The notes: generated by a model not told the origin, from the sequence alone. Numbered from the stretch's first letter, positions 7,992 through 16,757 are shown. The stretch: 64,000 nt of DNA from Burkholderiales bacterium 67-32 (GCA_001898625.1 MKUP01000032.1:62001-126000), one strand, 5' to 3'. Program-made: numbers and translations.

Positions 7992-9412
7992 CTGGGCGGG
8001 TCCATGGGCGGGCCGTGGCCCGCCGCTTCGGCGATGCGGCAGGGCGCTACGAACGGCATGCAGGCTTGCAGCGCGAGGTGGCCGAGGAACTGGCTGCGCG
8101 CATCGCCCGCCTGCCGCTGCCGGATCGCCCGCGCATCCTGGAGATAGGTTGCGGCACGGGGTTCCTGGCCGAGGCCCTGGCACGCCGGCTGGGGCCCGCG
8201 CAGTGGACGCTGACCGATGTCTCGCCCGCCATGCTGGAGACCGCGCGGCAACGGCTCGCGCTGCCCGGCACTTGCCGTTTCCTGGCCATGGATGGCGAGC
8301 ATCCCGATGCGGGGCTGGGCGAGTTCGACCTGATCTGTTCCAGCATGGCCGTGCAATGGTTCGGCGATCTGGATGCCGGGCTGGCGCGGCTGGGCGGCCT
8401 GCTGGCCGAAGGCGGCTGGATGGCCGTGGCCACGCTGGCCGACGGCACCTTCTCCGAATGGCGGGCCGTGCACGCGAACCACGGCGTGGACGCCGCGGTT
8501 CGCGACTATCCCCGTCCGGCGGACATCGGCGTCGCGCTGCCCGGCCTGCGTCGTGTCATGCAGGCCGAACGGCGGGTACAGCCGCATCGCGACGGCATGG
8601 CGTTCCTGCGCGGGCTCAAGGCGATAGGCGCGGACGCGCCCGCGCCGGGCCGCCGGCCGTTGCCGCCCGCCATGTTCAAACGGATACTGCGCAGTTTCGA
8701 TACACAGGGGGCAAGCGTGACCTACCATCTGGCCTACGGCACCTGGAACAAGGGTGAGACGCCGCGCGGCGTGTTCGTGACCGGCACCGATACCGGCATC
8801 GGCAAGACGCTGGTGTCGGCCGTGCTGGCGCGCGCCTGGCAGGCCGACTACTGGAAGCCCCTGCAGACCGGCGTGGCGACCGAGCCTGACGACACCGGCA
8901 CGGTGGCGCGGCTGGCCGATCTTGCGCCCGAGCGCATCCATGCGCCCCACATGGTGCTGCAGGCGCCGTTGTCGCCCTGGGCGGCCGCGCGCGAGGAAGG
9001 CGCGGCGCTGGACGCGGCCGACATCGCGCTTCCCATCACGCGAGCGCCGCTGGTGGTGGAGGGCGCCGGCGGGCTGCTGGTTCCCATCGACGACCGGGCG
9101 ACCATGATCGACCTGATCGCCCGCCTGGGGCTGCCGGTGGTGCTGGTGGCGCGCAGCACGCTGGGCACGCTCAATCACACGCTGCTGTCGCTGGAGGCGC
9201 TGCGCGCGCGTGGCATCCTGGTGGCGGGCGTGGTGATGAGCGGCGAGCTCTCGGCGGGCAACCGGCTCGGCATCGAACAGTTCGGCAAGGTCCGTGTGCT
9301 GGCCGAGATCCCGCACCTGCCCGCGGTCGATGCCGACGCGGTGGAGGCCCTGGCGCGCGGCATCGAGCCGCTGGAGCGGGTGCTGGAAGCGGCCGCAGCC
9401 GCGCGCGTTTGA
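7988..9412 (+). CDS. bioCD: Fused BioC-BioD: malonyl-ACP methyltransferase and dethiobiotin synthetase
   Basis: One 474-residue frame holds two whole enzymes. Residues 1 to about 255 are BioC, which methylates malonyl-ACP to disguise it for fatty acid synthesis: VARRFGDAAGRYERHA, the SAM motif ILEIGCGTG (50-58), CSSMAVQWFGD, and the typical BioC C-terminus near VTYHLAYGTW. After a very short linker (NKGETPRG) BioD begins: Walker-type VFVTGTDTGIGKT (262-274), WKPLQTGV and VEGAGGLLVPI (about 357-367). BioD closes the ureido ring of dethiobiotin from DAPA, CO2 and ATP. The start overlaps the bioH stop (ATGA). No frameshift or internal start with a ribosome site was evident at the junction, so it is read as a true fusion. 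Confidence 0.92.
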   Translation: MTGRVHGRAVARRFGDAAGRYERHAGLQREVAEELAARIARLPLPDRPRILEIGCGTGFLAEALARRLGPAQWTLTDVSPAMLETARQRLALPGTCRFLAMDGEHPDAGLGEFDLICSSMAVQWFGDLDAGLARLGGLLAEGGWMAVATLADGTFSEWRAVHANHGVDAAVRDYPRPADIGVALPGLRRVMQAERRVQPHRDGMAFLRGLKAIGADAPAPGRRPLPPAMFKRILRSFDTQGASVTYHLAYGTWNKGETPRGVFVTGTDTGIGKTLVSAVLARAWQADYWKPLQTGVATEPDDTGTVARLADLAPERIHAPHMVLQAPLSPWAAAREEGAALDAADIALPITRAPLVVEGAGGLLVPIDDRATMIDLIARLGLPVVLVARSTLGTLNHTLLSLEALRARGILVAGVVMSGELSAGNRLGIEQFGKVRVLAEIPHLPAVDADAVEALARGIEPLERVLEAAAAARV

Positions 9413-9421
9413 GGCCGGCCT

Positions 9422-10336
9422 TCAGCGCCTGCCAGTGTCCTGGCCGTACAGCGTGCGCACGTGCTTGCGCATGTGCTGGAGATAGGCGCTGACCGCCTGC
9501 GGCAGGCGCCGGCGGCCCAGCACGCAGACGTCCACGCAGGTCTTGCCCAGGATGGGATGCGACAGCGGGATGCTGACCAGGTCGCCCGCATCCAGTTCAT
9601 GGTGGATGGACATGTGCGACAGGATGGTGATGCCGCCCTGGTTGCGCGCGTAGTTCCTCATCGCGGCGATGGAGTTGGTCACCATCGCGGGCGCTACCCG
9701 CAGGCGTTCGCCCGCGCAGATGGAATCGATCAGCCGGCGTATGCCGAAGTCCGAGGCCGGCAGCGCCGTGCGGTGATTCAGCATCTCGCGCAGCGAGATC
9801 GACTTGCGGCGCGCCAGTTCGTGCGTGGGCGCCATCACCGCTTCCAGCGGCGCGGAAATGCGCAGGGCGCATTCGATGGCGTCGTGCGGCGTGGGCGTGA
9901 AAGCCAGGCCCAGGTCGGCGTCGCCGCAGCTGACCGCGGCCAGGGTGGTTTCCGTGCCCGCCACCACGATCTCGAAGGTCACGCCGGGATAGCGTTGCTG
10001 GAAACTGGCCACGGTCTGCGTGACGAACTCGATCTGACCTTCGGTGGAATACAGCTTCACGTGGCCATTGCGCAGGCCTTTCAATGCCTCGAGTTCGGCC
10101 AGCATGCGCCGCTCGCCGTGCAGTACTTCTTCGGCGTAGTGCAGGCAGACTTCTCCGGCGGGCGTCAGGACCACACCGCGGCTGGAGCGGTCCAGCAGCT
10201 TGATGCCCAGTTCGCTCTCCAGGCGCTTGATGTGCTTGCTCAGGGCCGATGGGGCGGTGTCGAGCCGTTCGGATGCGCGGCGTATGCCCTTGCATACCGC
10301 GACTTCATAGAAGCTGGCCAGATCAGCCTGGTTCAT
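9422..10336 (-). CDS. LysR-family transcriptional regulator
   Basis: A 304-residue regulator with an N-terminal winged helix (residues 5-62: FYEVAVCKGIRRASERLDTA, PSALSKHIKRLESELG) and a substrate-binding domain of the periplasmic-protein fold (about 90-300). It stands opposite the ridA-to-GGT operon with a 172-bp divergent region that carries a perfect 19-bp palindrome, the usual arrangement for a LysR activator of a catabolic operon that recognises a pathway intermediate. The effector is unknown. Its 3' end stops 10 bp from the bioCD stop (convergent). Confidence 0.92.
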   Translation of the reverse strand: MNQADLASFYEVAVCKGIRRASERLDTAPSALSKHIKRLESELGIKLLDRSSRGVVLTPAGEVCLHYAEEVLHGERRMLAELEALKGLRNGHVKLYSTEGQIEFVTQTVASFQQRYPGVTFEIVVAGTETTLAAVSCGDADLGLAFTPTPHDAIECALRISAPLEAVMAPTHELARRKSISLREMLNHRTALPASDFGIRRLIDSICAGERLRVAPAMVTNSIAAMRNYARNQGGITILSHMSIHHELDAGDLVSIPLSHPILGKTCVDVCVLGRRRLPQAVSAYLQHMRKHVRTLYGQDTGRR

Positions 10337-10354
10337 GGATGTTCCCCATACAGG

Positions 10355-10373
10355 TGTTCTCGATCCGAGAACA
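10355..10373. promoter_or_regulatory. Palindromic operator, probable LysR site
   Basis: TGTTCTCGATCCGAGAACA is a perfect inverted repeat (8+3+8) lying 18 bp from the LysR start codon and about 135 bp before ridA. LysR proteins bind dyads of the T-N11-A type and often autoregulate from such a site, which this matches. Confidence 0.65.
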
Positions 10374-10508
10374 TAGTGTGCGTGCCCTTCGTCTTGTTGG
10401 GGTGGAGGGATCTATCGATAATTTTTCAGCGCCCGGCAAGGCTGACGCCACGGTGGCACAGCAGCCGGCGGTTCGAGCGTTTCCCGCCAGTCATTATCGA
10501 GGCCCCTC

Positions 10509-10889
10509 ATGTCCACAAGCAAGATTTTCATGTCCGACGCCGTCGCCAAACCCAAGGCGCCGCTCTCGCACGCGGTCGTCGCCGGCGACTTCGTCTTCGT
10601 CTCGGGCACCACGCCCTTCGATGCCAACCGCGCGCTGGCACCGACCTTCTCCGAGCAGATGCACCAGGTGATGAAGAACCTCCAGCAGATCCTGGGCGAA
10701 TGCGGCAGCTCGCTCGACAAGGTCGTGAAGGCCAACGTGATCCTGACCGACATCAGCCGCTTCAACGAAATGAACGAGATCTATCGCGGCTATTTCCAGG
10801 AAGGCAAGTTCCCCGCCCGCACCACGATCGAGGCACCCCTGGCGATCGCCGGGATGATGCTGGAGATCGAGGTCGTGGCGACCCGCTAA
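10509..10889 (+). CDS. RidA/YjgF family enamine/imine deaminase
   Basis: A 126-residue trimeric-type protein with the family core: FVFVSGTTPFD, QMHQVMKNLQQIL, VVKANVILTD, then FPARTTIE with the catalytic-type arginine R104 and acidic LEIEVVA end. RidA proteins hydrolyse reactive enamines or imines to ketones plus ammonia. As first gene of a ring-degradation operon it may deaminate an amino-muconate-like ring-opening product; some relatives are 2-aminomuconate deaminases. Length is normal. The N-terminus has a few extra residues (MSTSKIFM) before the usual start of similarity; the inner ATG at residue 8 is an alternative start. Confidence 0.9.
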   Translation: MSTSKIFMSDAVAKPKAPLSHAVVAGDFVFVSGTTPFDANRALAPTFSEQMHQVMKNLQQILGECGSSLDKVVKANVILTDISRFNEMNEIYRGYFQEGKFPARTTIEAPLAIAGMMLEIEVVATR

Positions 10890-10896
10890 GCCGGCT

Positions 10897-10923
10897 GGCG
10901 GCGCGCGGACCGTGCGCGCCGCC
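10897..10923 (+). terminator. Strong hairpin between ridA and the Bug gene
   Basis: A perfect 10-bp GC stem (GGCGGCGCGC / GCGCGCCGCC) with a 7-base loop starts 8 bp after the ridA stop and is followed by a pyrimidine run (CTTCTTTTCCCCTCTC). It could be a partial terminator or an mRNA 3' stabiliser that makes ridA expression differ from the rest of the operon. Confidence 0.5.
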
Positions 10924-10962
10924 GATGCTTCTTTTCCCCTCTCTTCGCTCAAGGTATCGAAC

Positions 10963-11970
10963 ATGAAGATGTCGTTGAGTTCATCGCTTTTCGCGCGGCG
11001 CACCGCCGGTGCCGTGCTTGCCTGCGCCGCCGCGGTCTGTGCCGCCACTGCCACGGCGGCCGACAACTATCCCAGCCGTCCCATCAAGATCATCGTGCCT
11101 TTCGCCGCCGGCGGCGGCAGCGACGTGACGGCGCGGCTGATCGGCAGGAAACTGCAGGAAGTCTATGGCCAGGCCGTGGTGATCGAGAACCAGCCCGGCG
11201 CCAGTACGCAGATCGCGACCCGCAACGTGATCCGGTCCGCGCCCGATGGCTACACGCTGCTGCTGGCGACCACCTCGGTCGTCAACAACGCCCACCTGTA
11301 TCCCAGGCTCGACTACGACGCCATGAAGGAACTGGTGCCGGTGGTGGGCATCGTCGACGTGCCGCCGTTCCTGGCCGTGGGGCCCGGCATCAAGGCGACC
11401 AACGTCAAGGATTTCATCACCGAGATCAAGGCTAAGGCCGCCACCGAGAAAGGCGTGACCTTCGGCTCGGCGGGCCCCGGCAGCACCCTGCACCTGGCTT
11501 CCGAGTGGCTGGTCAAGCAGCTCGGCATCAAGGCCGTGCATTCGCCCTACAAGGGCAGTGGCCCGGCATCGGTGGCACTGGCCCAAGGCGATATCGATTT
11601 CAGCTTCGACAACATCCCGCCGTTGCGCCCCATGGTGGATGCCGGCAAGGTACGTCTGCTGATGGTGGGGGCGCGCAACCGCTTCCCGAGCACGCCGACG
11701 CTGCCGACCCTGAAGGAATCGGGACTGCCCGACGAGGAACTGTCGAGCTGGTTCATCCTGATGGCCCCGGCGCAGACCCCGCCCGCCGTGGTGGCGTCCA
11801 TCAACAGCGAAGTGAACAAGATCCTGAAGAAACCGGACGTGCGCAGTTCGCTGATCGACCTGGGGCTTGCGCCCATGGATACCTCGGTGGACGATCTGAA
11901 GAAGCGCATGCGCAATGACTTCAACATGTGGGGCGGCATCATCAAGGATGCCAAAGTGACGCTGGAGTGA
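10963..11970 (+). CDS. Bug-family (TctC-like) periplasmic solute-binding protein
   Basis: A 335-residue receptor with a Sec signal peptide (about 1-29, cleavage near ATATAADNYP) and the Bug signature block: YPSRPIKIIVPFAAGGGSD near the mature N-terminus, VIENQPGAS, APDGYTLLLAT. Bug proteins capture small carboxylates such as carboxylated aromatics and nicotinate for tripartite tricarboxylate transporters. No tctA or tctB is nearby, so it must share membrane components coded elsewhere or serve as a sensor. Its place inside the hydroxylase operon suggests that it binds the pathway substrate. The ATG at 10963 follows an AAGG site. Confidence 0.93.
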   Translation: MKMSLSSSLFARRTAGAVLACAAAVCAATATAADNYPSRPIKIIVPFAAGGGSDVTARLIGRKLQEVYGQAVVIENQPGASTQIATRNVIRSAPDGYTLLLATTSVVNNAHLYPRLDYDAMKELVPVVGIVDVPPFLAVGPGIKATNVKDFITEIKAKAATEKGVTFGSAGPGSTLHLASEWLVKQLGIKAVHSPYKGSGPASVALAQGDIDFSFDNIPPLRPMVDAGKVRLLMVGARNRFPSTPTLPTLKESGLPDEELSSWFILMAPAQTPPAVVASINSEVNKILKKPDVRSSLIDLGLAPMDTSVDDLKKRMRNDFNMWGGIIKDAKVTLE

Positions 11971-11972
11971 GC

Positions 11973-14345
11973 ATGGGGGAAAGCAAGGTCGACGGTGGCT
12001 ACGCCCATATCGGGCGGCCGCTGGTCCGGGTGGAGGACGCCCGCCACCTGGCCGGCGGGGGCGCCTTCGTGGCGGACATCCAGGTGCCGGGATGCCTGGA
12101 AGTGGCGTTCTGCCGCAGCCCGGTGGCCCATGGCCGCCTGAAGGGCGTGACGCTGCCGCCGGAACTGCCGGCCGGTACGTTCTGGACCGCGGCCGACATC
12201 GCCGGCCTGGCCTTGCCCATCTACTGCGCGCTGCTGCGCCCGGAGTTCAACGGCGCCCCGTATCCGCTGCTGGCCGACGGCAAGGTGCGCTTCGCCGGCG
12301 AGCCCGTGGTGCTGGCGCTGGGCGCGACCCGCGCCGAGGCCGAGGAACGCGCCGAGCAGGTGCAACTGGACATCGAGCCGCTGGCCGCTGTGGTCGATGC
12401 CTGGAACGAGGTCGACCACCCGGGCGTGCCGCTGCACGACCACCTGTCCTCCAACCTGGTCATGCGCATCGGCCGCGCGCTGGGCGAGGCGCAGGCCATC
12501 ATCGACGATCCGGCCGCGCGCGGCCTGCGGCAGGTCACGCGCCGGTTGTCCATGGGCCGGGTGCTGGCCAGTCCGCTGGAGTGCCGGGGCTGCCTGGCCT
12601 ATCCCGATCCGGCCGGCGGCGTGGTCGTGCACGTGTCCAGCCAGCGGCCGCACCTGATCCGCACCTTCCTGGCCGAACAGATTCCCGGCCTGACCGAGGC
12701 CGACATTCGCGTGGTCGTGCCGGACGTGGGCGGAGGCTTCGGCTCCAAGAGCAATCTTTACCCCGAGGAAGTGCTGGTGACCGCGCTGGCGTGGAAGCTG
12801 CGGCGGCCGGTGCGCTGGATCGAGGACCGCTACGAGCACTTCGTCGCCAGCAACCACAGCCGGCAGCACGAGCAGCGCATCACCGCCTACTTCGACGACA
12901 CGGGCAGGATCCATGCGCTGGACGCGCTGGTGGTGGTGGACGCCGGGGCCTATTCGGCCAAGACCTCCACCGGCGCGATCGAGGCCAACATGGCCACCAA
13001 CGTCATGCTCGGGCCCTACGACATCCGGAACTATCGCTTCGAAGCCGTCAGCATCCATACCAACAAGAGCCCCCTCGGGCCTTACCGTGGCGTGGGCCGG
13101 CCGGGCGGCTGCTTCGCGATGGAGCGCATCATCGAGGAGGTCGCCCGCGAACTGGGCGCCGACCCGCTGGACGTGCGCCGGGCCAACCTGATCTCGCCGG
13201 CGCAGATGCCCTACGTGTCGGCCACCGGGCTTGCCTACGACTCGGGCAACTACCGCGAGATCGTCGATGCAGCCGGCCGCTTCGTGGCCGAGAACTGGCC
13301 GGCCGCGCGGCAGGCCGACGACGGCGCCCGGGTGGGCGTGGGCTATGCGATGCTGGTCGAGCAGGCCGCGCACGGCGCCGAGGAATGGCGCCGTCGGGGC
13401 TCGCCGCTGATCTACGGCCACGAGTCGGCGCGCGCCACGCTGAACATGGACGGCACGCTGGTCATCGAGGTCGGCACGCTGTCGCACGGGCAGGGGCATT
13501 TCACCAGCCTGGCGCAAATCGCGGCCGAGATCACCACGCTGCCGGTCTCGGCGATACGCATACGCCAGGGCGATACGTCGGCGGCGCCCTACGGCCTGGG
13601 CTCGGTCGCCTCGCGTTCCATCGTGATGGCGGGCGGGGCGGTGGCCATGGCCTGCCGCGACATCGTCGGCAAGGCGCGCGCCATCCACGCCGTGCTGCAC
13701 GAGACGGACGACGCGCAGGTCGAGGTGCGCGACGGCGCCTGCGTCTCGCCGCAGGGCACGACGTCGTTCGGCGACCTGGCCCGCGTCGCCTACGTGGGCG
13801 TGAGCAAGCTGCCGCGCTCCATTTCCCCCGGTTTTTCGTTCCAGGCCGACTACCGGCCCAGCGTCGAGACCGGAACGTTTTCCTACACGCTGCATGCCGC
13901 GCGTGTCAGCGTCGACCCGGACACCGGCTTCGTCAGGATCCTGGACTACTTGGTGGTGGAGGACTGCGGCACCGTGGTCAACCCCCTGATCCTGGACGGC
14001 CAGATACGCGGCGGCGTCGCGCAAGGCATCGGCCAGGCCCTGTATGAAGAAATGATCTACGACAGCAACGGCCAGCCGCAAACGGTGACCTTCGGCGACT
14101 ACGCCGTGCCCAGCGCGGTCGAGGTGCCACCGATTTCCATCCTGCACTTCAGCACGCCGTCGCCGCATTCCGAGTTCGGCATGAAGGGCATGGGGGAAGG
14201 GGGCGCCGTGGCGCCGCCCGCCGCCATCGCCAATGCCGTGCGCGACGCGCTGGCAGAACTGGGTGTGGACGTGTGCCGCACGCCCATCACGCCCGATTAC
14301 CTGCTGCGCCAGTTGCACGAAGCCGGGCAGGGAGGTGCGCGATGA
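11973..14345 (+). CDS. Molybdenum hydroxylase, large (molybdopterin-binding) subunit
   Basis: A 790-residue catalytic subunit of the xanthine oxidase/CO dehydrogenase family. Visible landmarks are GRPLVRVEDARHLAGGG at the N-terminus, VGGGFGSKSN, the substrate-site loop GPYRGVGRPGGCFAMER, and the catalytic glutamate in MGEGGAVAPPA near the C-terminus. These enzymes hydroxylate a ring carbon next to nitrogen using water. The selenylated-cysteine loop of true CO dehydrogenase (AYRCSFR) is absent, so an N-heteroaromatic hydroxylase is more likely. The start follows the Bug stop by 2 bp with GGAG inside the Bug coding end. The next gene overlaps by 4 bp. Confidence 0.92.
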   Translation: MGESKVDGGYAHIGRPLVRVEDARHLAGGGAFVADIQVPGCLEVAFCRSPVAHGRLKGVTLPPELPAGTFWTAADIAGLALPIYCALLRPEFNGAPYPLLADGKVRFAGEPVVLALGATRAEAEERAEQVQLDIEPLAAVVDAWNEVDHPGVPLHDHLSSNLVMRIGRALGEAQAIIDDPAARGLRQVTRRLSMGRVLASPLECRGCLAYPDPAGGVVVHVSSQRPHLIRTFLAEQIPGLTEADIRVVVPDVGGGFGSKSNLYPEEVLVTALAWKLRRPVRWIEDRYEHFVASNHSRQHEQRITAYFDDTGRIHALDALVVVDAGAYSAKTSTGAIEANMATNVMLGPYDIRNYRFEAVSIHTNKSPLGPYRGVGRPGGCFAMERIIEEVARELGADPLDVRRANLISPAQMPYVSATGLAYDSGNYREIVDAAGRFVAENWPAARQADDGARVGVGYAMLVEQAAHGAEEWRRRGSPLIYGHESARATLNMDGTLVIEVGTLSHGQGHFTSLAQIAAEITTLPVSAIRIRQGDTSAAPYGLGSVASRSIVMAGGAVAMACRDIVGKARAIHAVLHETDDAQVEVRDGACVSPQGTTSFGDLARVAYVGVSKLPRSISPGFSFQADYRPSVETGTFSYTLHAARVSVDPDTGFVRILDYLVVEDCGTVVNPLILDGQIRGGVAQGIGQALYEEMIYDSNGQPQTVTFGDYAVPSAVEVPPISILHFSTPSPHSEFGMKGMGEGGAVAPPAAIANAVRDALAELGVDVCRTPITPDYLLRQLHEAGQGGAR

Positions 14346-15190
14346 AGCTACCGCCTTTCGCGCTGCACGTGCCGCGCACGCTGGACGAGGCGCTGGCGCT
14401 GCGCGCCGCCCTGGGCAGCGATGCCAAGGTCCTGGCCGGCGGGCAGAGCCTGCTGCCCATGATGCGCTACCGCATGCTGCGTCCCTACGCGCTGATCGAC
14501 ATCACCCGGGTGGAATCGCTGGCGCGCCTGGACACCGCGCCGGCCGTGCGCATCGGCGCGGCCGTCACCCATGCCGACGTCGAGCGGTGTACGCAGGCCG
14601 GTGCGCTGTTCGACCTGCTGCGGGCGCATGCCGCCGAAATCGCCTTTCTGCCGGTGCGCGGCCGGGGCACCGTGGTCGGCAGCCTGGTTCACGCCGATCC
14701 GGCGGGAGACTGGCCGCTGCTGCTGACCGCGCTCGATGCCACGGTGGAACTGGCCAGCCTGCGGGGGCGGCGTGTCGTTGGCCTGCGCGATTTCATCCGC
14801 GGTGCGATGGACAGCGACGTGCAGGTGGACGAGATTGCGCTGGCGGCCGTGCTGCCCGAGCGGGCATCCGGCCTCGTCAGGTGGGGACGCTGCAAGCTCA
14901 TGCACCGGGCCGGCGAATTTGCCTCGGCCAGCGCATTGGCTCTGCAAGGCGCCGACGGCCAGTGGGCATGCTGGCTGGGCGCGATCGACCCCGGTCCGCT
15001 GGCGCTGCCGGCCACGGCGGCACGCCTGCCGGCCGCCGGAGGCCCGACGCCCGCCAGGCGCGACATCGCGGCCTCGGCCCTGGACGAGATCCTGGCCGCC
15101 CGGCCCCACATCGATCCGCTGGCGGCATCTCGCCACGCGCAGGCGATGGCCCGGGCGGTCGAACAGGCATGGCAAGGAGTGACTGCATGA
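14342..15190 (+). CDS. Molybdenum hydroxylase, medium (FAD-binding) subunit
   Basis: A 282-residue protein of the CoxM/FAD-binding class. VLAGGQSLLPMMRYRMLRP (about 35-53) is the first FAD loop and TVVGSLVHADPAGDWPLLL (about 112-130) the second, where the usual TIGG is degenerate. It carries electrons from the iron-sulfur subunit onward to the acceptor. The ATG overlaps the stop of the large subunit (ATGA), and its own stop overlaps the small-subunit start. The L-M-S gene order is one of the known layouts of such enzymes. Confidence 0.92.
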   Translation: MKLPPFALHVPRTLDEALALRAALGSDAKVLAGGQSLLPMMRYRMLRPYALIDITRVESLARLDTAPAVRIGAAVTHADVERCTQAGALFDLLRAHAAEIAFLPVRGRGTVVGSLVHADPAGDWPLLLTALDATVELASLRGRRVVGLRDFIRGAMDSDVQVDEIALAAVLPERASGLVRWGRCKLMHRAGEFASASALALQGADGQWACWLGAIDPGPLALPATAARLPAAGGPTPARRDIAASALDEILAARPHIDPLAASRHAQAMARAVEQAWQGVTA

Positions 15191-15666
15191 ACATCACATT
15201 GACCGTGAACGGCCGCGAAACCGGACTCGACGTCGAACCCTCCGCGATACTGGCCGACGTGCTGCGCGAGCAGTGCCGGCAGACATCGGTGCACCTGGGC
15301 TGCGAGCATGGTGTATGCGGCGCCTGCAATGTCATCGTCGACGGCCAGGTCGTGCGTGCCTGCCTGACCCTGGCCGGTTCGGTGGACGGCTGCTCGGTGA
15401 CGACGCTGGAGGGGCTGTGCGACGCCACGGCCGACCGGCTGCGCCGCGCCTTCAGCGAACACCATGCCCTGCAATGCGGCTTCTGCACGCCGGGCATGGT
15501 CGTGAGCGGATACGACATCGTGCGGCGCGGCCAGTTGCGCGACGAGCCGGCGATCCGCCAGTGCCTGTCCGGCAACATCTGCCGCTGCACGGGCTATCAC
15601 GGCATCGTCGCGGCGGTCGTCGAAGTTGCCAACGAAGAACCACCCATCACCGAGGTGCAAGCGTGA
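15187..15666 (+). CDS. Molybdenum hydroxylase, small (2Fe-2S) subunit
   Basis: A 159-residue electron-transfer subunit with two [2Fe-2S] clusters. The plant-ferredoxin type uses C39, C44, C47 and C59 (GCEHGVCGACNV); the second, all-helical one uses C97, C100, C132 and C134 (QCGFCTPGM, NICRCTGYHGI). All eight cysteines are present, so the subunit should be functional. It joins the molybdenum centre to FAD. It overlaps its neighbours by 4 bp on each side, the downstream one with a GTG start. Confidence 0.95.
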   Translation: MNITLTVNGRETGLDVEPSAILADVLREQCRQTSVHLGCEHGVCGACNVIVDGQVVRACLTLAGSVDGCSVTTLEGLCDATADRLRRAFSEHHALQCGFCTPGMVVSGYDIVRRGQLRDEPAIRQCLSGNICRCTGYHGIVAAVVEVANEEPPITEVQA

Positions 15667-16757
15667 AATCCTCCAACCCTTACGGCATCGTCGGGGCGGC
15701 GATCGTGCCGCATGCGCCGCAGTTCCTTTCCTTGCCCGAGAGCGAGGACCTCGAGCAGGTCGCCCGCGTGCGCCGATCGCTGGAAACCATAGGCGAGCGG
15801 CTGCGGGCGCTCGAACCCGATTGCATCGTCATGGTGTCCAACGACCACGGCGACCATTTCGTCACCCACGGCGTGCCGCCGTTCTGCGTGCACGTGGCCG
15901 ACGAGGCCGACGGCATGCACAAGCATCGCGGCATGTGGGCGATCGACGGCGACACCGGCTACGCCCTGGTCCCGGAAATGGAGCGGGCCGGCTTCGACCT
16001 GGCGTTCACGATGAACGCCAAGCTGCAGACGGCCTTCACCATTCCCTACGAATTCATGGGCTTCGGGCGCGACGTGCCGCTGGTGGCCCTGTTCGTCAAC
16101 GCCTACGTGCCGCCCCAACCTAGCGGGCGCCGCTGCCATGCCTTCGGCGCCGCCCTGCAGACCGCCTTGCAGCGCCTGGGCAAGCGGGCGCTGCTGATCG
16201 CCAGCGGCGGCCTGTCGCATTACCCGGGCACGGTGCACTACCCGCATCCCGACCTGGAGACCGACCAGCGCATCTTCGCCGAAATCCAGGCCGGCCACCT
16301 GACGCACCTGCTCAGCTACGACGACTGGGAGCTGGACCGCACCGGCAACGTCGAGCTGCGCGCGCCGCTGATCCTGGCCGGGGCACTGGGCGAGAATCGG
16401 CCGCCGTTCACGGCGCTGCTGGAGCCGTCGTGGCACCACATCTATGCCTCGGCGGGATGGGACCTGACCGAACCCGCGCCGGCGCGCGACCCGCTGCGCT
16501 ATCCCGCCATGCCGCCGGCACGGGCCAGACTGGCCGAGGCGGTCCTGACCCTGCGTACGCGGGCCGAGGCGGCGGAACGTTTCCTGGACGACCCCATCGC
16601 CTTCTGCCAGCCCTTCCTGCTGGCCGACGACGAACGCGAGGCGCTGTGCGCCATGCAATGGGAAGTCCTGCGTGACCGGTTCAGCATCCATGCCTTGCTG
16701 ACCTCGGGCGCGGCCATGCAGATCAGCCTGGCCGTCAAGCGTCGCCAGGCCGGATAG
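15663..16757 (+). CDS. Class III extradiol ring-cleavage dioxygenase, LigB fold with LigA-like tail
   Basis: A 364-residue protein. The N-terminal two-thirds have the LigB layout with probable iron ligands H17 (VPHAPQF), H62 or H65 (SNDHGDHF) and a catalytic histidine at 186 (GGLSHYPG). The last roughly 65 residues (PIAFCQPFLLADDEREAL onward) resemble the small LigA subunit, which is separate in protocatechuate 4,5-dioxygenase but fused in gallate dioxygenases. Such enzymes open a dihydroxylated ring next to the OH groups. Here the substrate is probably the product of the hydroxylase and monooxygenase beside it. The GTG start at 15663 overlaps the preceding stop (GTGA) and gives the expected N-terminus. 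Confidence 0.85.
   Translation: MKSSNPYGIVGAAIVPHAPQFLSLPESEDLEQVARVRRSLETIGERLRALEPDCIVMVSNDHGDHFVTHGVPPFCVHVADEADGMHKHRGMWAIDGDTGYALVPEMERAGFDLAFTMNAKLQTAFTIPYEFMGFGRDVPLVALFVNAYVPPQPSGRRCHAFGAALQTALQRLGKRALLIASGGLSHYPGTVHYPHPDLETDQRIFAEIQAGHLTHLLSYDDWELDRTGNVELRAPLILAGALGENRPPFTALLEPSWHHIYASAGWDLTEPAPARDPLRYPAMPPARARLAEAVLTLRTRAEAAERFLDDPIAFCQPFLLADDEREALCAMQWEVLRDRFSIHALLTSGAAMQISLAVKRRQAG

Noticed and set aside
7481-9316. A 611-codon minus-strand open frame across bioH and bioCD
   Set aside because: It is an antisense shadow with low-complexity Arg/Gln/His content; the plus strand has complete, motif-bearing enzymes.
11547-14318. A 923-codon open frame on the minus strand
   Set aside because: It lies fully opposite the molybdenum hydroxylase large subunit, has the His/Gln/Arg-rich composition of antisense frames in GC-rich DNA and shows no domain.
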